From: Chloroflexi bacterium TSY
Lineage (GTDB): Bacteria > Chloroflexota > Anaerolineae > Caldilineales > Caldilineaceae
DNA: 64,000 nt
Reading direction: 5' to 3'
Assembly (NCBI GenBank): GCA_019217005.1
Contig: JAHBNG010000065.1
Coordinates: 1 to 64,000, forward strand
This document shows, piece after piece, positions 55,287-62,587 of the stretch. The notes under the pieces were generated by a model, which worked only from the letters and a program-made list of their open reading frames with translations, did no database searches and had not been told where the DNA came from. The translations under genes were made by a program, and so were the position numbers. How positions within the stretch are numbered: the stretch's first letter is position 1; every line of letters begins with the position of its first letter.

Positions 55287-55320
55287 TAAGTAGCGTCTCT
55301 ACAAGTGAAGGTGAAACAAC

Positions 55321-55722
55321 ATGAGCTTTTTCAAACGCCTTGCAAATTTGTTCAAAGGAACTCCGAAGGAAGATCGCGGATTGGCGATCTATGCCTTTAG
55401 CAGACGATGTCGAGAACCCATTACGGGACGTGTCGATATCTTCAACGAGTTGAGTCAATCAGATGATGATACCCTTCCTCTTTATTGTCGTAAAGTGTTG
55501 CACACATCGGGTCTCAATCGCTGCTTTGATCAAGTTGAAGTCCATCTCTGGTTTGATAGCAACAAGCGATTGCAGCGCTACGAAGTCGAAGGAGGACGCT
55601 GGCTTGACGCGGATGAATATGCAGAAGAGCTCGTCAAGTTCGAACAACGCAATACGCCCGAACCAGAAGACGGAGAAGCAGACGATGTGACCAAGACGAC
55701 TGAAGAGACAGAAACCATTTAG
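55321..55722 (+). CDS. Small hypothetical protein in the tpiA operon
   Basis: 133 residues. Basic N-terminus (MSFFKRLANLFKGTPKEDRG), a compact middle (AIYAFSRRCREPITGRVDIF, YCRKVLHTSG, DQVEVHLWFD, EVEGGRWLDADEYAEEL), and an acidic low-complexity tail. No membrane segment. Unknown function; the position directly upstream of tpiA suggests a conserved neighbour, which I cannot confirm. The weak ribosome site GAAGGTG precedes the ATG. Confidence 0.75.
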   Translation: MSFFKRLANLFKGTPKEDRGLAIYAFSRRCREPITGRVDIFNELSQSDDDTLPLYCRKVLHTSGLNRCFDQVEVHLWFDSNKRLQRYEVEGGRWLDADEYAEELVKFEQRNTPEPEDGEADDVTKTTEETETI

Positions 55723-55768
55723 GCTAACCCAACAAAATAAATAGATACAAATTTGAAAGGATCTCAAT

Positions 55769-56536
55769 ATGCGACGCCCTATGATGGCGGGCAATTGGAA
55801 AATGAATAATAGGATTGGCGACGCCGTGGCATTGGCCCAGGCAATCCGTGATCGTGTGGATACAGTCGCCAATGTGGACCGTGTTCTATGTCCTTCCTTT
55901 ATTTGTCTGCCAGCAATTCAAGAGGTCTTAAATGAGAGTTCGATTGCTCTAGGTGCACAAAATCTCCACTGGGCAGAAAGCGGTGCCTATACAGGTGAAG
56001 TCAGCGCACCAATGTTAGAAAGCCTGGTCACACATGTCATCATCGGACATAGTGAACGGCGGCAATATTTTGCCGAATCCGATGAGAGTGTTAACCAGAA
56101 AGTACAAACAGCGCTTTCTCATGGTCTGATCCCCATTGTCTGTATCGGTGAAAGTTTGGAACAGAACGAGGCAGGCGAAACAGAAGCGGTCGTTAGCCGC
56201 CAAGTACAAGCAGCGCTTTCAGGTTTAGACGCGGCACAGGTTCAATCGCTTGTCGTTGCCTATGAGCCGATTTGGGCCATTGGAACAGGCAAAGCGGCGA
56301 CGCCGGAACAAGCAAACAGCACGTGCGCAGTCGTGCGTCGTGTTTTGTCAGAGCTACATGGAGATGCCACAGCCAAAGAGACGCGTGTGCTCTATGGCGG
56401 TAGTACCAATGACGGCAATATCTCTGAAATCATGAAGCAATCAGATATCGATGGTGCCTTGATCGGTGGGGCATCTCTCAAGGTCGATAGTTATTGTGCG
56501 ATGGTCGAGATCACGAGCGCATTGTATACCGAGTAA
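55769..56536 (+). CDS. tpiA: Triosephosphate isomerase
   Basis: 255 residues, full length. [13 protein letters not shown] has the active-site Asn and Lys, [12 protein letters not shown] the catalytic His, [16 protein letters not shown] the catalytic Glu and loop 6, [10 protein letters not shown] and [10 protein letters not shown] the phosphate-binding loops. Interconverts dihydroxyacetone phosphate and glyceraldehyde 3-phosphate. GAAAGGATC precedes the start. The stop overlaps the mutM start by one base (TAATG). Confidence 0.97.
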   Translation: MRRPMMAGNWKMNNRIGDAVALAQAIRDRVDTVANVDRVLCPSFICLPAIQEVLNESSIALGAQNLHWAESGAYTGEVSAPMLESLVTHVIIGHSERRQYFAESDESVNQKVQTALSHGLIPIVCIGESLEQNEAGETEAVVSRQVQAALSGLDAAQVQSLVVAYEPIWAIGTGKAATPEQANSTCAVVRRVLSELHGDATAKETRVLYGGSTNDGNISEIMKQSDIDGALIGGASLKVDSYCAMVEITSALYTE

Positions 56537-57348
56537 TGCCCGAACTACCAGAAGTCGAAACCTATGTTCGAGAGCTGCAACCAGAGTTAGAAGATCGCAC
56601 CATCCTCGAAGCGCAAGTCTTTTGGCCACGCATCATTGCAGCACCATCTGTTTCCGAATTTGTCGAGAAGATTCGTCATCAACAATTCACTACCTTCCAA
56701 CGTCGTGGGAAGTACATTCTTCTAGGCCTGTCTGGTGGTGATACGTTGATGATCCATCTACGAATGACGGGAGAACTTCATCTATATCCTCCCGATACCC
56801 CTCCCGATAAACATACCCACATTGTATACCACTTGGATGATCAGCGACACTTACACTATCGTGACCAGCGCAAATTTGGACGCATCTGGTTGGTTCGGGA
56901 TACTGAGCCCATTTTAGGTCACCTTGGGCCAGAGCCACTAGATGACTCATTTACACCAGATGTCTTAGCCCAAAAGCTAGAAAAGCGAAAGGCGAGCATC
57001 AAAGCATTGCTGTTAGATCAATCGATCGTCGCTGGAATCGGCAATATCTATGCAGATGAAGCGCTTTTTCGTGCAGGCATCCATCCAACGCGGAGTGGGC
57101 ACAGCCTGTCAATTGTGGAACTTAAGAGGTTACATCAAGCGTTACATATTGTGTTAGAACGTGGAATTGAATTGAAAGGAAGCAGTCTGCAAAATTATAT
57201 CCGGTTTGCTGGAACACAAGGGAACTTACAGGAAGAACATCAGGTTTTTCGTAAAACCGGTCAACCTTGCCCTGTCTGCGGACACACCATTGAGCGAATC
57301 ATCGTTGCCCAACGTAGTACGCATTTTTGTCACGTCTGTCAACTGTAG
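56536..57348 (+). CDS. mutM: Formamidopyrimidine-DNA glycosylase
   Basis: 270 residues from ATG 56536. [16 protein letters not shown] carries the catalytic Pro2 and Glu3. RRGKYILLGL holds the conserved Lys, HLRMTGEL follows, DQRKFGRIWLV near 112, GIGNIYADEALFRAGIHP near 165, and the C-terminal zinc finger has four cysteines (CPVCGHTIERIIVAQRSTHF, then CHVC). It removes 8-oxoguanine and formamidopyrimidines. Coupled to tpiA through TAATG. Confidence 0.96.
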   Translation: MPELPEVETYVRELQPELEDRTILEAQVFWPRIIAAPSVSEFVEKIRHQQFTTFQRRGKYILLGLSGGDTLMIHLRMTGELHLYPPDTPPDKHTHIVYHLDDQRHLHYRDQRKFGRIWLVRDTEPILGHLGPEPLDDSFTPDVLAQKLEKRKASIKALLLDQSIVAGIGNIYADEALFRAGIHPTRSGHSLSIVELKRLHQALHIVLERGIELKGSSLQNYIRFAGTQGNLQEEHQVFRKTGQPCPVCGHTIERIIVAQRSTHFCHVCQL

Positions 57349-57354
57349 GGGAAT

Positions 57355-58167
57355 TTGCGATTTGGAGTAGTTATTTTGATCAGATTATTAAAGGAATCTG
57401 ATAGAGGCCAGACGGTTGCACTGTTATCACAGGCACCTGAATTTAATCTCTATCTCTTGGGAAATCTGACGTCTCTTGGCTTTGATAACGAAATTACTCA
57501 GTTTTGGGGTGACTTTGACCCTACTAATCGATTGCGTGCTGTACTCAATCGATATATGAGTGGTTGGGTTGTATTTGGACAGAGCGACGCCGATTGGGCG
57601 TCGCTGGGTCAAATTCTTGACGCTTATCCGGTGAGAGCCGAGCGTTTGCAGGATAACCCTGTTGGGATAGAGAGTTTTCTTCCCTATCTTAAGAAATATC
57701 GAGCAAAAAATATAGCCGTCGAAGAGTTAATGAGTTTGAAACCCGAGCATTTTTCACCGATGGACTCATCAGCCGTAACTATACGACGAGCAACAGTGAA
57801 TGATCTGGATGCACTCGCCGATTTTTATGCCAATGCAGGTCACATGTCCAGGACCAGGCAAGGCGTTGAACAACCTCTGCAACGTACACGAATTTGGTTG
57901 GCGGAAGAGGAGGAAAAAGTAGTCTCCACGGCGTTGACGAACGCTGAAACAGATGATTTGGCCATGATTGGAGGGGTTTATACGACGCCTAATGCACGGG
58001 GTCGTGGTCTAAGCCAAGTCGTTTGTAGTGCACTTTGTCAGGATCTGTTGAATGATCAAAAACGTCCAGTCTTATATTGGGAAACGCCCGCAGCCGGTGC
58101 GGTCTATCGCAAGCTTGGTTTTCAGGCAGTCGGCCAATGGCGAGCAGTTCTGTTGGATCCTTTATAG
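57355..58167 (+). CDS. GNAT-family N-acetyltransferase
   Basis: 270 residues from TTG 57355, with AGGGGAA before it, 6 bases after mutM. The N-terminal half (about 1-135, SQAPEFNLYLLGNLTSLGF) is a GNAT-like lobe often seen in two-domain members. The C-terminal GNAT domain (about 140-270) has IRRATVNDLDALADFYANAG, the acetyl-CoA motif GGVYTTPNARGRGLSQVVCS and YRKLGFQAVGQWR. The acceptor is unknown. Its last 6 bases overlap the convergent sigma factor gene. Confidence 0.85.
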   Translation: MRFGVVILIRLLKESDRGQTVALLSQAPEFNLYLLGNLTSLGFDNEITQFWGDFDPTNRLRAVLNRYMSGWVVFGQSDADWASLGQILDAYPVRAERLQDNPVGIESFLPYLKKYRAKNIAVEELMSLKPEHFSPMDSSAVTIRRATVNDLDALADFYANAGHMSRTRQGVEQPLQRTRIWLAEEEEKVVSTALTNAETDDLAMIGGVYTTPNARGRGLSQVVCSALCQDLLNDQKRPVLYWETPAAGAVYRKLGFQAVGQWRAVLLDPL

Positions 58168-58893
58168 AGCGCTCCGTTCTAATATTTGAGCAGGAACGAG
58201 ACCAGCCGCCAGCAATCGATCACGCAGTGCAGATCGGGCGCGACTCAGACGGGACTTAATCGTGCCAAGTGGAAGTTCTAGCAGGTCAGCTGCTTCGGCA
58301 TAATCATATCCATGTACATCTACAAGTAGAACTACATTGCGATGCCAAGGAGAGAGCTCATCGATGGTATCAAGCAAGAGTCTCATACTTTCGCTATGCA
58401 GGGCCACTGCTTCTGGGTCGTCAACCCCTGCATTGGGTGATGTTAGAATATCGTCCCCAGCATTTTCCGTCAATTCATCCAGACTGACCGCAATCCGTCG
58501 TTTTTGGCGGCGCAAATGGTCATAACATGTATTCGTTACGATCCGCAAGAGCCACGAGCGAAAATTACCATCATGAAATCGTGGCATTGCACGATACACT
58601 TTGATTAGTGCGTCCTGGACAGCATCGGCTGCCGCTTCTTCTGTCCGTAAAATGTGTTGCGCTACACGTTCAGCTGCGCCTCGATAATAGTCAGCCAAGT
58701 AGGTAAACGCCCATTCTTCACCACCTCGTGCAGCTTGAATCGCACTTTGCATATCTAGAACGGCTACTGCGGTCTGCCGAACCTGCGGCAAACTTCGCTG
58801 TTGACCGGTACGTGGTAGATATTCATAGGATCTTTGCGAACCATAGCGCAAAGAACTACCTGCAAATTGCGCATTTCCAAAATCATATGACAT
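58162..58893 (-). CDS. ECF-type RNA polymerase sigma factor
   Basis: 243 residues, with an N-terminal extension of about 50 (rich in Ser/Arg/Tyr) before the sigma domains. Region 2: YYRGAAERVAQHILR, EEAAADAVQDALIKVYRAM, FRSWLLRIVTNTCYDHLRRQ. Region 4: LSPWHRNVVLLVDVHGYDY, then EAADLLELPLGTIKSRLSRA with the helix-turn-helix. GGAGGATGA precedes ATG 58893. No anti-sigma gene lies next to it. An 80-bp element lies just upstream (58916), within the likely promoter region. Confidence 0.93.
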   Translation of the reverse strand: MSYDFGNAQFAGSSLRYGSQRSYEYLPRTGQQRSLPQVRQTAVAVLDMQSAIQAARGGEEWAFTYLADYYRGAAERVAQHILRTEEAAADAVQDALIKVYRAMPRFHDGNFRSWLLRIVTNTCYDHLRRQKRRIAVSLDELTENAGDDILTSPNAGVDDPEAVALHSESMRLLLDTIDELSPWHRNVVLLVDVHGYDYAEAADLLELPLGTIKSRLSRARSALRDRLLAAGLVPAQILERSAL

Positions 58894-58915
58894 TCGTCAT
58901 CCTCCATTTGCATAA

Positions 58916-58994
58916 GAACCTATCCGAAAAGTGGTTGTGAATTCGACCAGCTTCTCGCGAGAATACATCATTACAGAACTATTCGGATAAGCAC
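58916..58994 (+). mobile_element. About 80-bp miniature element upstream of the sigma factor gene
   Basis: GAACCTATCCGAAAAGTGG and CTATTCGGATAAGCAC are the ends; TAA flanks it (58913-58915 and 58995-58997). Same family as 9762-9842. It lies 22 bases before the sigma start on the other strand, so it could form or move the promoter of that gene. Confidence 0.8.
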
Positions 58995-59140
58995 TAAGCC
59001 ATTTGCAACACACTACTCAATATATGGGTTTGTTGCTCAGACCATCATAAAGAAGAATGACAAATATTGTCTGATCGTTTCTCGACGAAAGCTAGACCGT
59101 TTCCCTACGTCTAGTTAGTGTTTCATCGATGTGTATACTC

Positions 59141-59341
59141 ATAGTCACATCACTTAAATTTCGGACAAACGAATCGTTTTCTAGGTTCTTCAGGAGTTCA
59201 GGGGGTTGACAAATACTGAAAAGGTTAGCGCCGATTGAGTGACGTAGCCGTATCGAAACCAAAGCGGGTCTACCCCCTGAGGTCCAGTTGAGCCGCTTTC
59301 TATTGAGAGTCGATTGTACGAAGCTTAAGTGACTTCTCTAT
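59141..59341. mobile_element. ACTTAAACTTCGGACAAT-family element with a nested inverted repeat
   Basis: ACTTAAATTTCGGACAA near 59151 and TTGTACGAAGCTTAAGT near 59315 are inverted. Between them lies a second inverted repeat, TTCAGGGGGTTGAC (about 59199) and GTCTACCCCCTGAGG (about 59268), which is absent from the shorter copies at 15062 and 55131. So this copy seems to have received an insertion. Confidence 0.6.
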
Positions 59342-59370
59342 CAGATCAATCAGAAAGCCAATGCCAATCA

Positions 59371-59410
59371 AAAAGACGGGACCTGGAAAAATTCTGGGTC
59401 CCGTCTTTTT
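59371..59410. terminator. Strong bidirectional rho-independent terminator
   Basis: AAAAGACGGGACC, a 12-base loop, then GGTCCCGTCTTTTT: a 13-bp GC-rich stem with a U-run on either strand. No gene ends just before it on the plus strand. On the minus strand the nearest upstream genes are the tail genes ending at 61259, from which it is now separated by the IS at 59612-61223. It may be their original terminator. Confidence 0.85.
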
Positions 59411-59488
59411 ATTTAACGCTATCGTCGGTGAAAAGAAAATAGACTGAATCTAATCAAACACTCGATTGGTTCGATTAAGGAATGAGCC

Positions 59489-59599
59489 GTAAATAACTTG
59501 ACATTTGGAGATTGTGAGAGTAGAGATAGAGAGATTCAGCCCTTGTAATCTCTAATCTCTCAGTCTCTAATCTCGCACAAACTGTACAAGTTATTAAAT
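59489..59599. repeat. Long imperfect inverted repeat
   Basis: AATAACTTGACATTTG (about 59489) and TGTACAAGTTATT (to 59599) are the ends, with GAGATAGAGAGATTCAG and AATCTCTAATCTCTC-like arms inside. Non-coding, directly before the IS701-type element. Confidence 0.55.
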
Positions 59600-59611
59600 T
59601 CCCATTCCTAA

Positions 59612-61223
59612 TACTACTGTGCATCAAGTAAAGGCTCGATAATGTTCGATTTTTGCACAAGATAATGCGAGCGTTTAGCGGAAGCAAGACGACGTTGCTT
59701 GTAGCGAAGGCGCTCGATAGTCTCAGCGAGTGTCAAGACAGGTTTAGGCAGAACGGCATGGAGAAGTTCAACAACCTGTGGCAAAGTGAGAGCGGGGGCA
59801 TCATATTTGAGGAAAAACTGAGAACGAGCCAAGAAACCAAAGGCCAAAATGACTAAGGTCATATGATGATGCCAACCGAGCCAACTGCGAGTTTCATATT
59901 CGTTGAGTCCGAGAAACTGCTTGGCTTGTTCAAAAATGGTTTCAATGGGCCAACGCAAAGCAGAAACAGTGGCGAAGTCATCCAAGGAAGTCTCAAGGGG
60001 TGCATTGGAGAGAAAGTATTGCAGAGAGCAATCGGGATTGCGGCGGACGATGAGCCAGAGAGCAGAACCGGGGAGCCCATTGCGGACAGAGACAATGCGG
60101 CGACAAGCAATGGAAGCAACGATGAAGCCCTTGGAGCCCTCTTTGAGAACATGCTGTTGCCACTCATGCTCCTGGAAGGTGTCAGCGAGTTGAGCAACGG
60201 TGAGAGGCGTAGGTTCACCAGGCCGGACGCGGAGCTTGGAAGCTTTGCGCCCGCGTCCAGATGATGCGGGCAGATAGGTCTGGGGGCTGGAGGTCCAGAC
60301 ACGAGTCTCTTTGGGCACTTCAGCAAAGTAGCTGTAAGCGGTTTGGCCATCAATGCAGTCAAGCAGATGAGTATCTTTGCCAAAGGCTTCATCCATAGTG
60401 ATCCAGCGGATGGGCAACGCACCCAGGGCGTGCGTCTGCTCAATCATGGACCAAGCCAATTCATTTTTTGTTTGGAAGGTCAGGTCAGTGGGAAGACCGG
60501 TTTTGTACCGCTTCTCTGCATACTCATCACTAAACCATTCTTGGGGGATATACAACCGACAGTTCAGTAAGGTATAGCCATGAGAGCTATTATATCCCAG
60601 GAAGACTCCGGCTTGACAGTTGGCGATCTTGCCCAGTTCGCCACACCGCTGCCGCTTGACGCCCACTGACTCTTCTCCTTGCTTGGGAATGTCGCTCCCA
60701 TCCAGGAGTAAGACGCCATTTGCGTCTCCCAACAACTCACCTGTCTGTCGAGTATGTTCCGCCAGCATCGCTTCACCGCTCCAGCGGCTCTGACCCACAA
60801 AGCTTTGCAGGGGGCGTACACCCGATTCTCCTACTGTCGCCAGCGCGATGTTCTCGGCCGATTTGCGTTTGATTTCGGGGTCTAACAAGCCTCGCATGTA
60901 GTGGTACGCATGCTCTCTCTGAGCCACATGGCTGAAGTATGGACTATATATGGCATGATACTCCTGGAGTTGGTCGGCCAGTGCCGCCAGTTGCTCTTCT
61001 GTCAGTTCCAGCAGCGGCGGGCTTTCCAGTTGGCTGTAGTCATATTGATTGACTGCTTGAGCAAGTTTCATCTTGATTTCCTTTCATCGAAGACTGCTTC
61101 ATTTTATTGGCTCTTCAGTCTATCTCATTTTTCCTTTGCATTCTGTTTGCGTTTTGTTAGCAATATGCCCAGAAATATAACGAATTTCCTTTGTGTTTCA
61201 CAATATATTGCTGCACAGTAGTA
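59612..61223 (-). mobile_element. IS701-family insertion sequence, intact copy
   Basis: TACTACTGTGCA and TGCACAGTAGTA ends, CTAA duplicated at 59608-59611 and 61224-61227, matching the YTAR rule of IS701. 1,612 bp with one complete transposase. It is inserted 31 bases beyond the stop of the tail gene at 61259. Confidence 0.95.
59614..61071 (-). CDS. IS701-family transposase, apparently intact
   Basis: 485 residues, cytosolic DNA-binding DDE enzyme. LLLDGSDIPKQGEESVGVKR near residue 125 holds the first Asp, followed by GELGKIANCQAGVFLGYNS and LNCRLYIPQEWFSD, all typical of IS701. WITMDEAFGKDTHLLD near 232 has the second Asp, and LRWPIETIFEQAKQFLGLNE near 385 the Glu with the Y/R-E-K spacing. 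The TAG stop is within the terminal repeat. The only insertion sequence in the window with an unbroken transposase, so a possible source of mobility for its damaged sister at 53376. Confidence 0.95.
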   Translation of the reverse strand: MKLAQAVNQYDYSQLESPPLLELTEEQLAALADQLQEYHAIYSPYFSHVAQREHAYHYMRGLLDPEIKRKSAENIALATVGESGVRPLQSFVGQSRWSGEAMLAEHTRQTGELLGDANGVLLLDGSDIPKQGEESVGVKRQRCGELGKIANCQAGVFLGYNSSHGYTLLNCRLYIPQEWFSDEYAEKRYKTGLPTDLTFQTKNELAWSMIEQTHALGALPIRWITMDEAFGKDTHLLDCIDGQTAYSYFAEVPKETRVWTSSPQTYLPASSGRGRKASKLRVRPGEPTPLTVAQLADTFQEHEWQQHVLKEGSKGFIVASIACRRIVSVRNGLPGSALWLIVRRNPDCSLQYFLSNAPLETSLDDFATVSALRWPIETIFEQAKQFLGLNEYETRSWLGWHHHMTLVILAFGFLARSQFFLKYDAPALTLPQVVELLHAVLPKPVLTLAETIERLRYKQRRLASAKRSHYLVQKSNIIEPLLDAQ

Positions 61224-61258
61224 CTAAGCCTGCTCAGAATGACTTCTAAAACACGCTC

Positions 61259-62587
61259 TTAACCAAAGCGAGACCCATCCTTGGCGCTGTCATCAAACAA
61301 AGCAGACAGCCCACTGAGCCTGCTTTCAATCCTCATCTCATCACGAATATGGGTTGGATCGAGCACCCGCACCCGATCTTCTAAGGGTTGCGCTTCCTGC
61401 AGCGGGCGAGGCACAACGCACCCGTCCACTGCCGCTGCCCGCAATAAGTCGATGGTTTGTTGTAATAGAGCAAATAAGCGAGACTGGTCTACGTCTAAAT
61501 CACTCGACCGAGCCGCATCACGGCGAATCACGCCGGTGGGGATCTCAAATCGAAAGCTGGCCACTGAGTCTTCATCCCACCATAAATCCAGCGAGACACC
61601 AGGTGGTTGTTCAAAGAGTGATTGATCGAACAATGTGCCAGACTCGGCTTGATCTCGCTGCCCAAAACGACCGTGCTCTAGCTGTAGAGCTGGCATACCG
61701 TAGACACCGGCATTCAAGATCTTTTCGTCGAACAGAGCGAGCGGAAAATACCAAAGCTGATTGTCGCCGCGTTCAAGCATGAGCGGTTGCGGCTCAGGAT
61801 CGGGAACAACAGGAGTAAACGATTCGCCTGGAACAAAGCCTTGCCCCGTGTAAACACGATCGGTCACATCGTCATCGCCAACCCGAGCCATTATCTCACC
61901 TGCATCATCAAGACCCAGATGAAGTTCGTGACCGCAAGGCAGATCCCCGACATAGGTGAGAACCTGGCCATTGGTCAGATTGACTAAGACAGGTACAGTC
62001 GTCAAACGACCCGTCACGCCACGGATGACGCCTTGTAGGGCGACAGGAAACAAGCCTCTATTCGTGAGCGTAAATTTGTTCAAGGACCGCAACAGACCAT
62101 TTGCCTTGATCAGTTCTGGGCTGCGACGGCGCTGCTTGGGAAACTCAACAAATGCTGGCTCTAGAGGTTCCTCGGCAACCCCTGTATGGAATACGGATCG
62201 ACCACGGTTGACGCCAGTCGGTAACTCGAAATAGCGAGTGGCCAAGGCTTGCTGTGCCCCATCGATAATTTGGACCAAAACAAATTCGAGCACATCGCGT
62301 GACACTGCACCCCGCAAACGAGCCGCAATTGTGGCCTTCAATCGGGTACGGTAAAGATGATTGGGTTCCCACGCAGCGGCAGGTATGTCAAAAAGAGCAC
62401 CCAGCTTCTCTAGATCAACGCGATCAAACGCAGTATCAATCCAGTGGGCACGCTGCACCCGATTCATATCCTCATCATAAGCAGCCAGGCTGTTGGCAAA
62501 TAACCCCATAAATTGATGGAGCAAAGATCCCGGTTCGACATTGTAAATCGGCGGTAAGCGCTGCAAAATCGCGTCGAGTCGATTCAT
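61259..62587 (-). CDS. Phage tail protein I-like/contractile-tail baseplate wedge protein
   Basis: 442 residues. MNRLDAILQRLPPIYNVEPG, then HQFMGLFANSLAAYDEDMNR, and LEKLGALFDIPAAAWEPNH, LYRTRLKATIAARLRGAVSR at about 1-105 is the pattern of tail-protein-I-like proteins that follow baseplate J in phage tails and contractile injection systems. The middle (about 150-330) is beta-rich and unassigned. Its ATG overlaps the stop of the baseplate J gene (4 bases), so they are translationally coupled. Expected role: part of the baseplate wedge that triggers sheath contraction. Confidence 0.8.
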   Translation of the reverse strand: MNRLDAILQRLPPIYNVEPGSLLHQFMGLFANSLAAYDEDMNRVQRAHWIDTAFDRVDLEKLGALFDIPAAAWEPNHLYRTRLKATIAARLRGAVSRDVLEFVLVQIIDGAQQALATRYFELPTGVNRGRSVFHTGVAEEPLEPAFVEFPKQRRRSPELIKANGLLRSLNKFTLTNRGLFPVALQGVIRGVTGRLTTVPVLVNLTNGQVLTYVGDLPCGHELHLGLDDAGEIMARVGDDDVTDRVYTGQGFVPGESFTPVVPDPEPQPLMLERGDNQLWYFPLALFDEKILNAGVYGMPALQLEHGRFGQRDQAESGTLFDQSLFEQPPGVSLDLWWDEDSVASFRFEIPTGVIRRDAARSSDLDVDQSRLFALLQQTIDLLRAAAVDGCVVPRPLQEAQPLEDRVRVLDPTHIRDEMRIESRLSGLSALFDDSAKDGSRFG

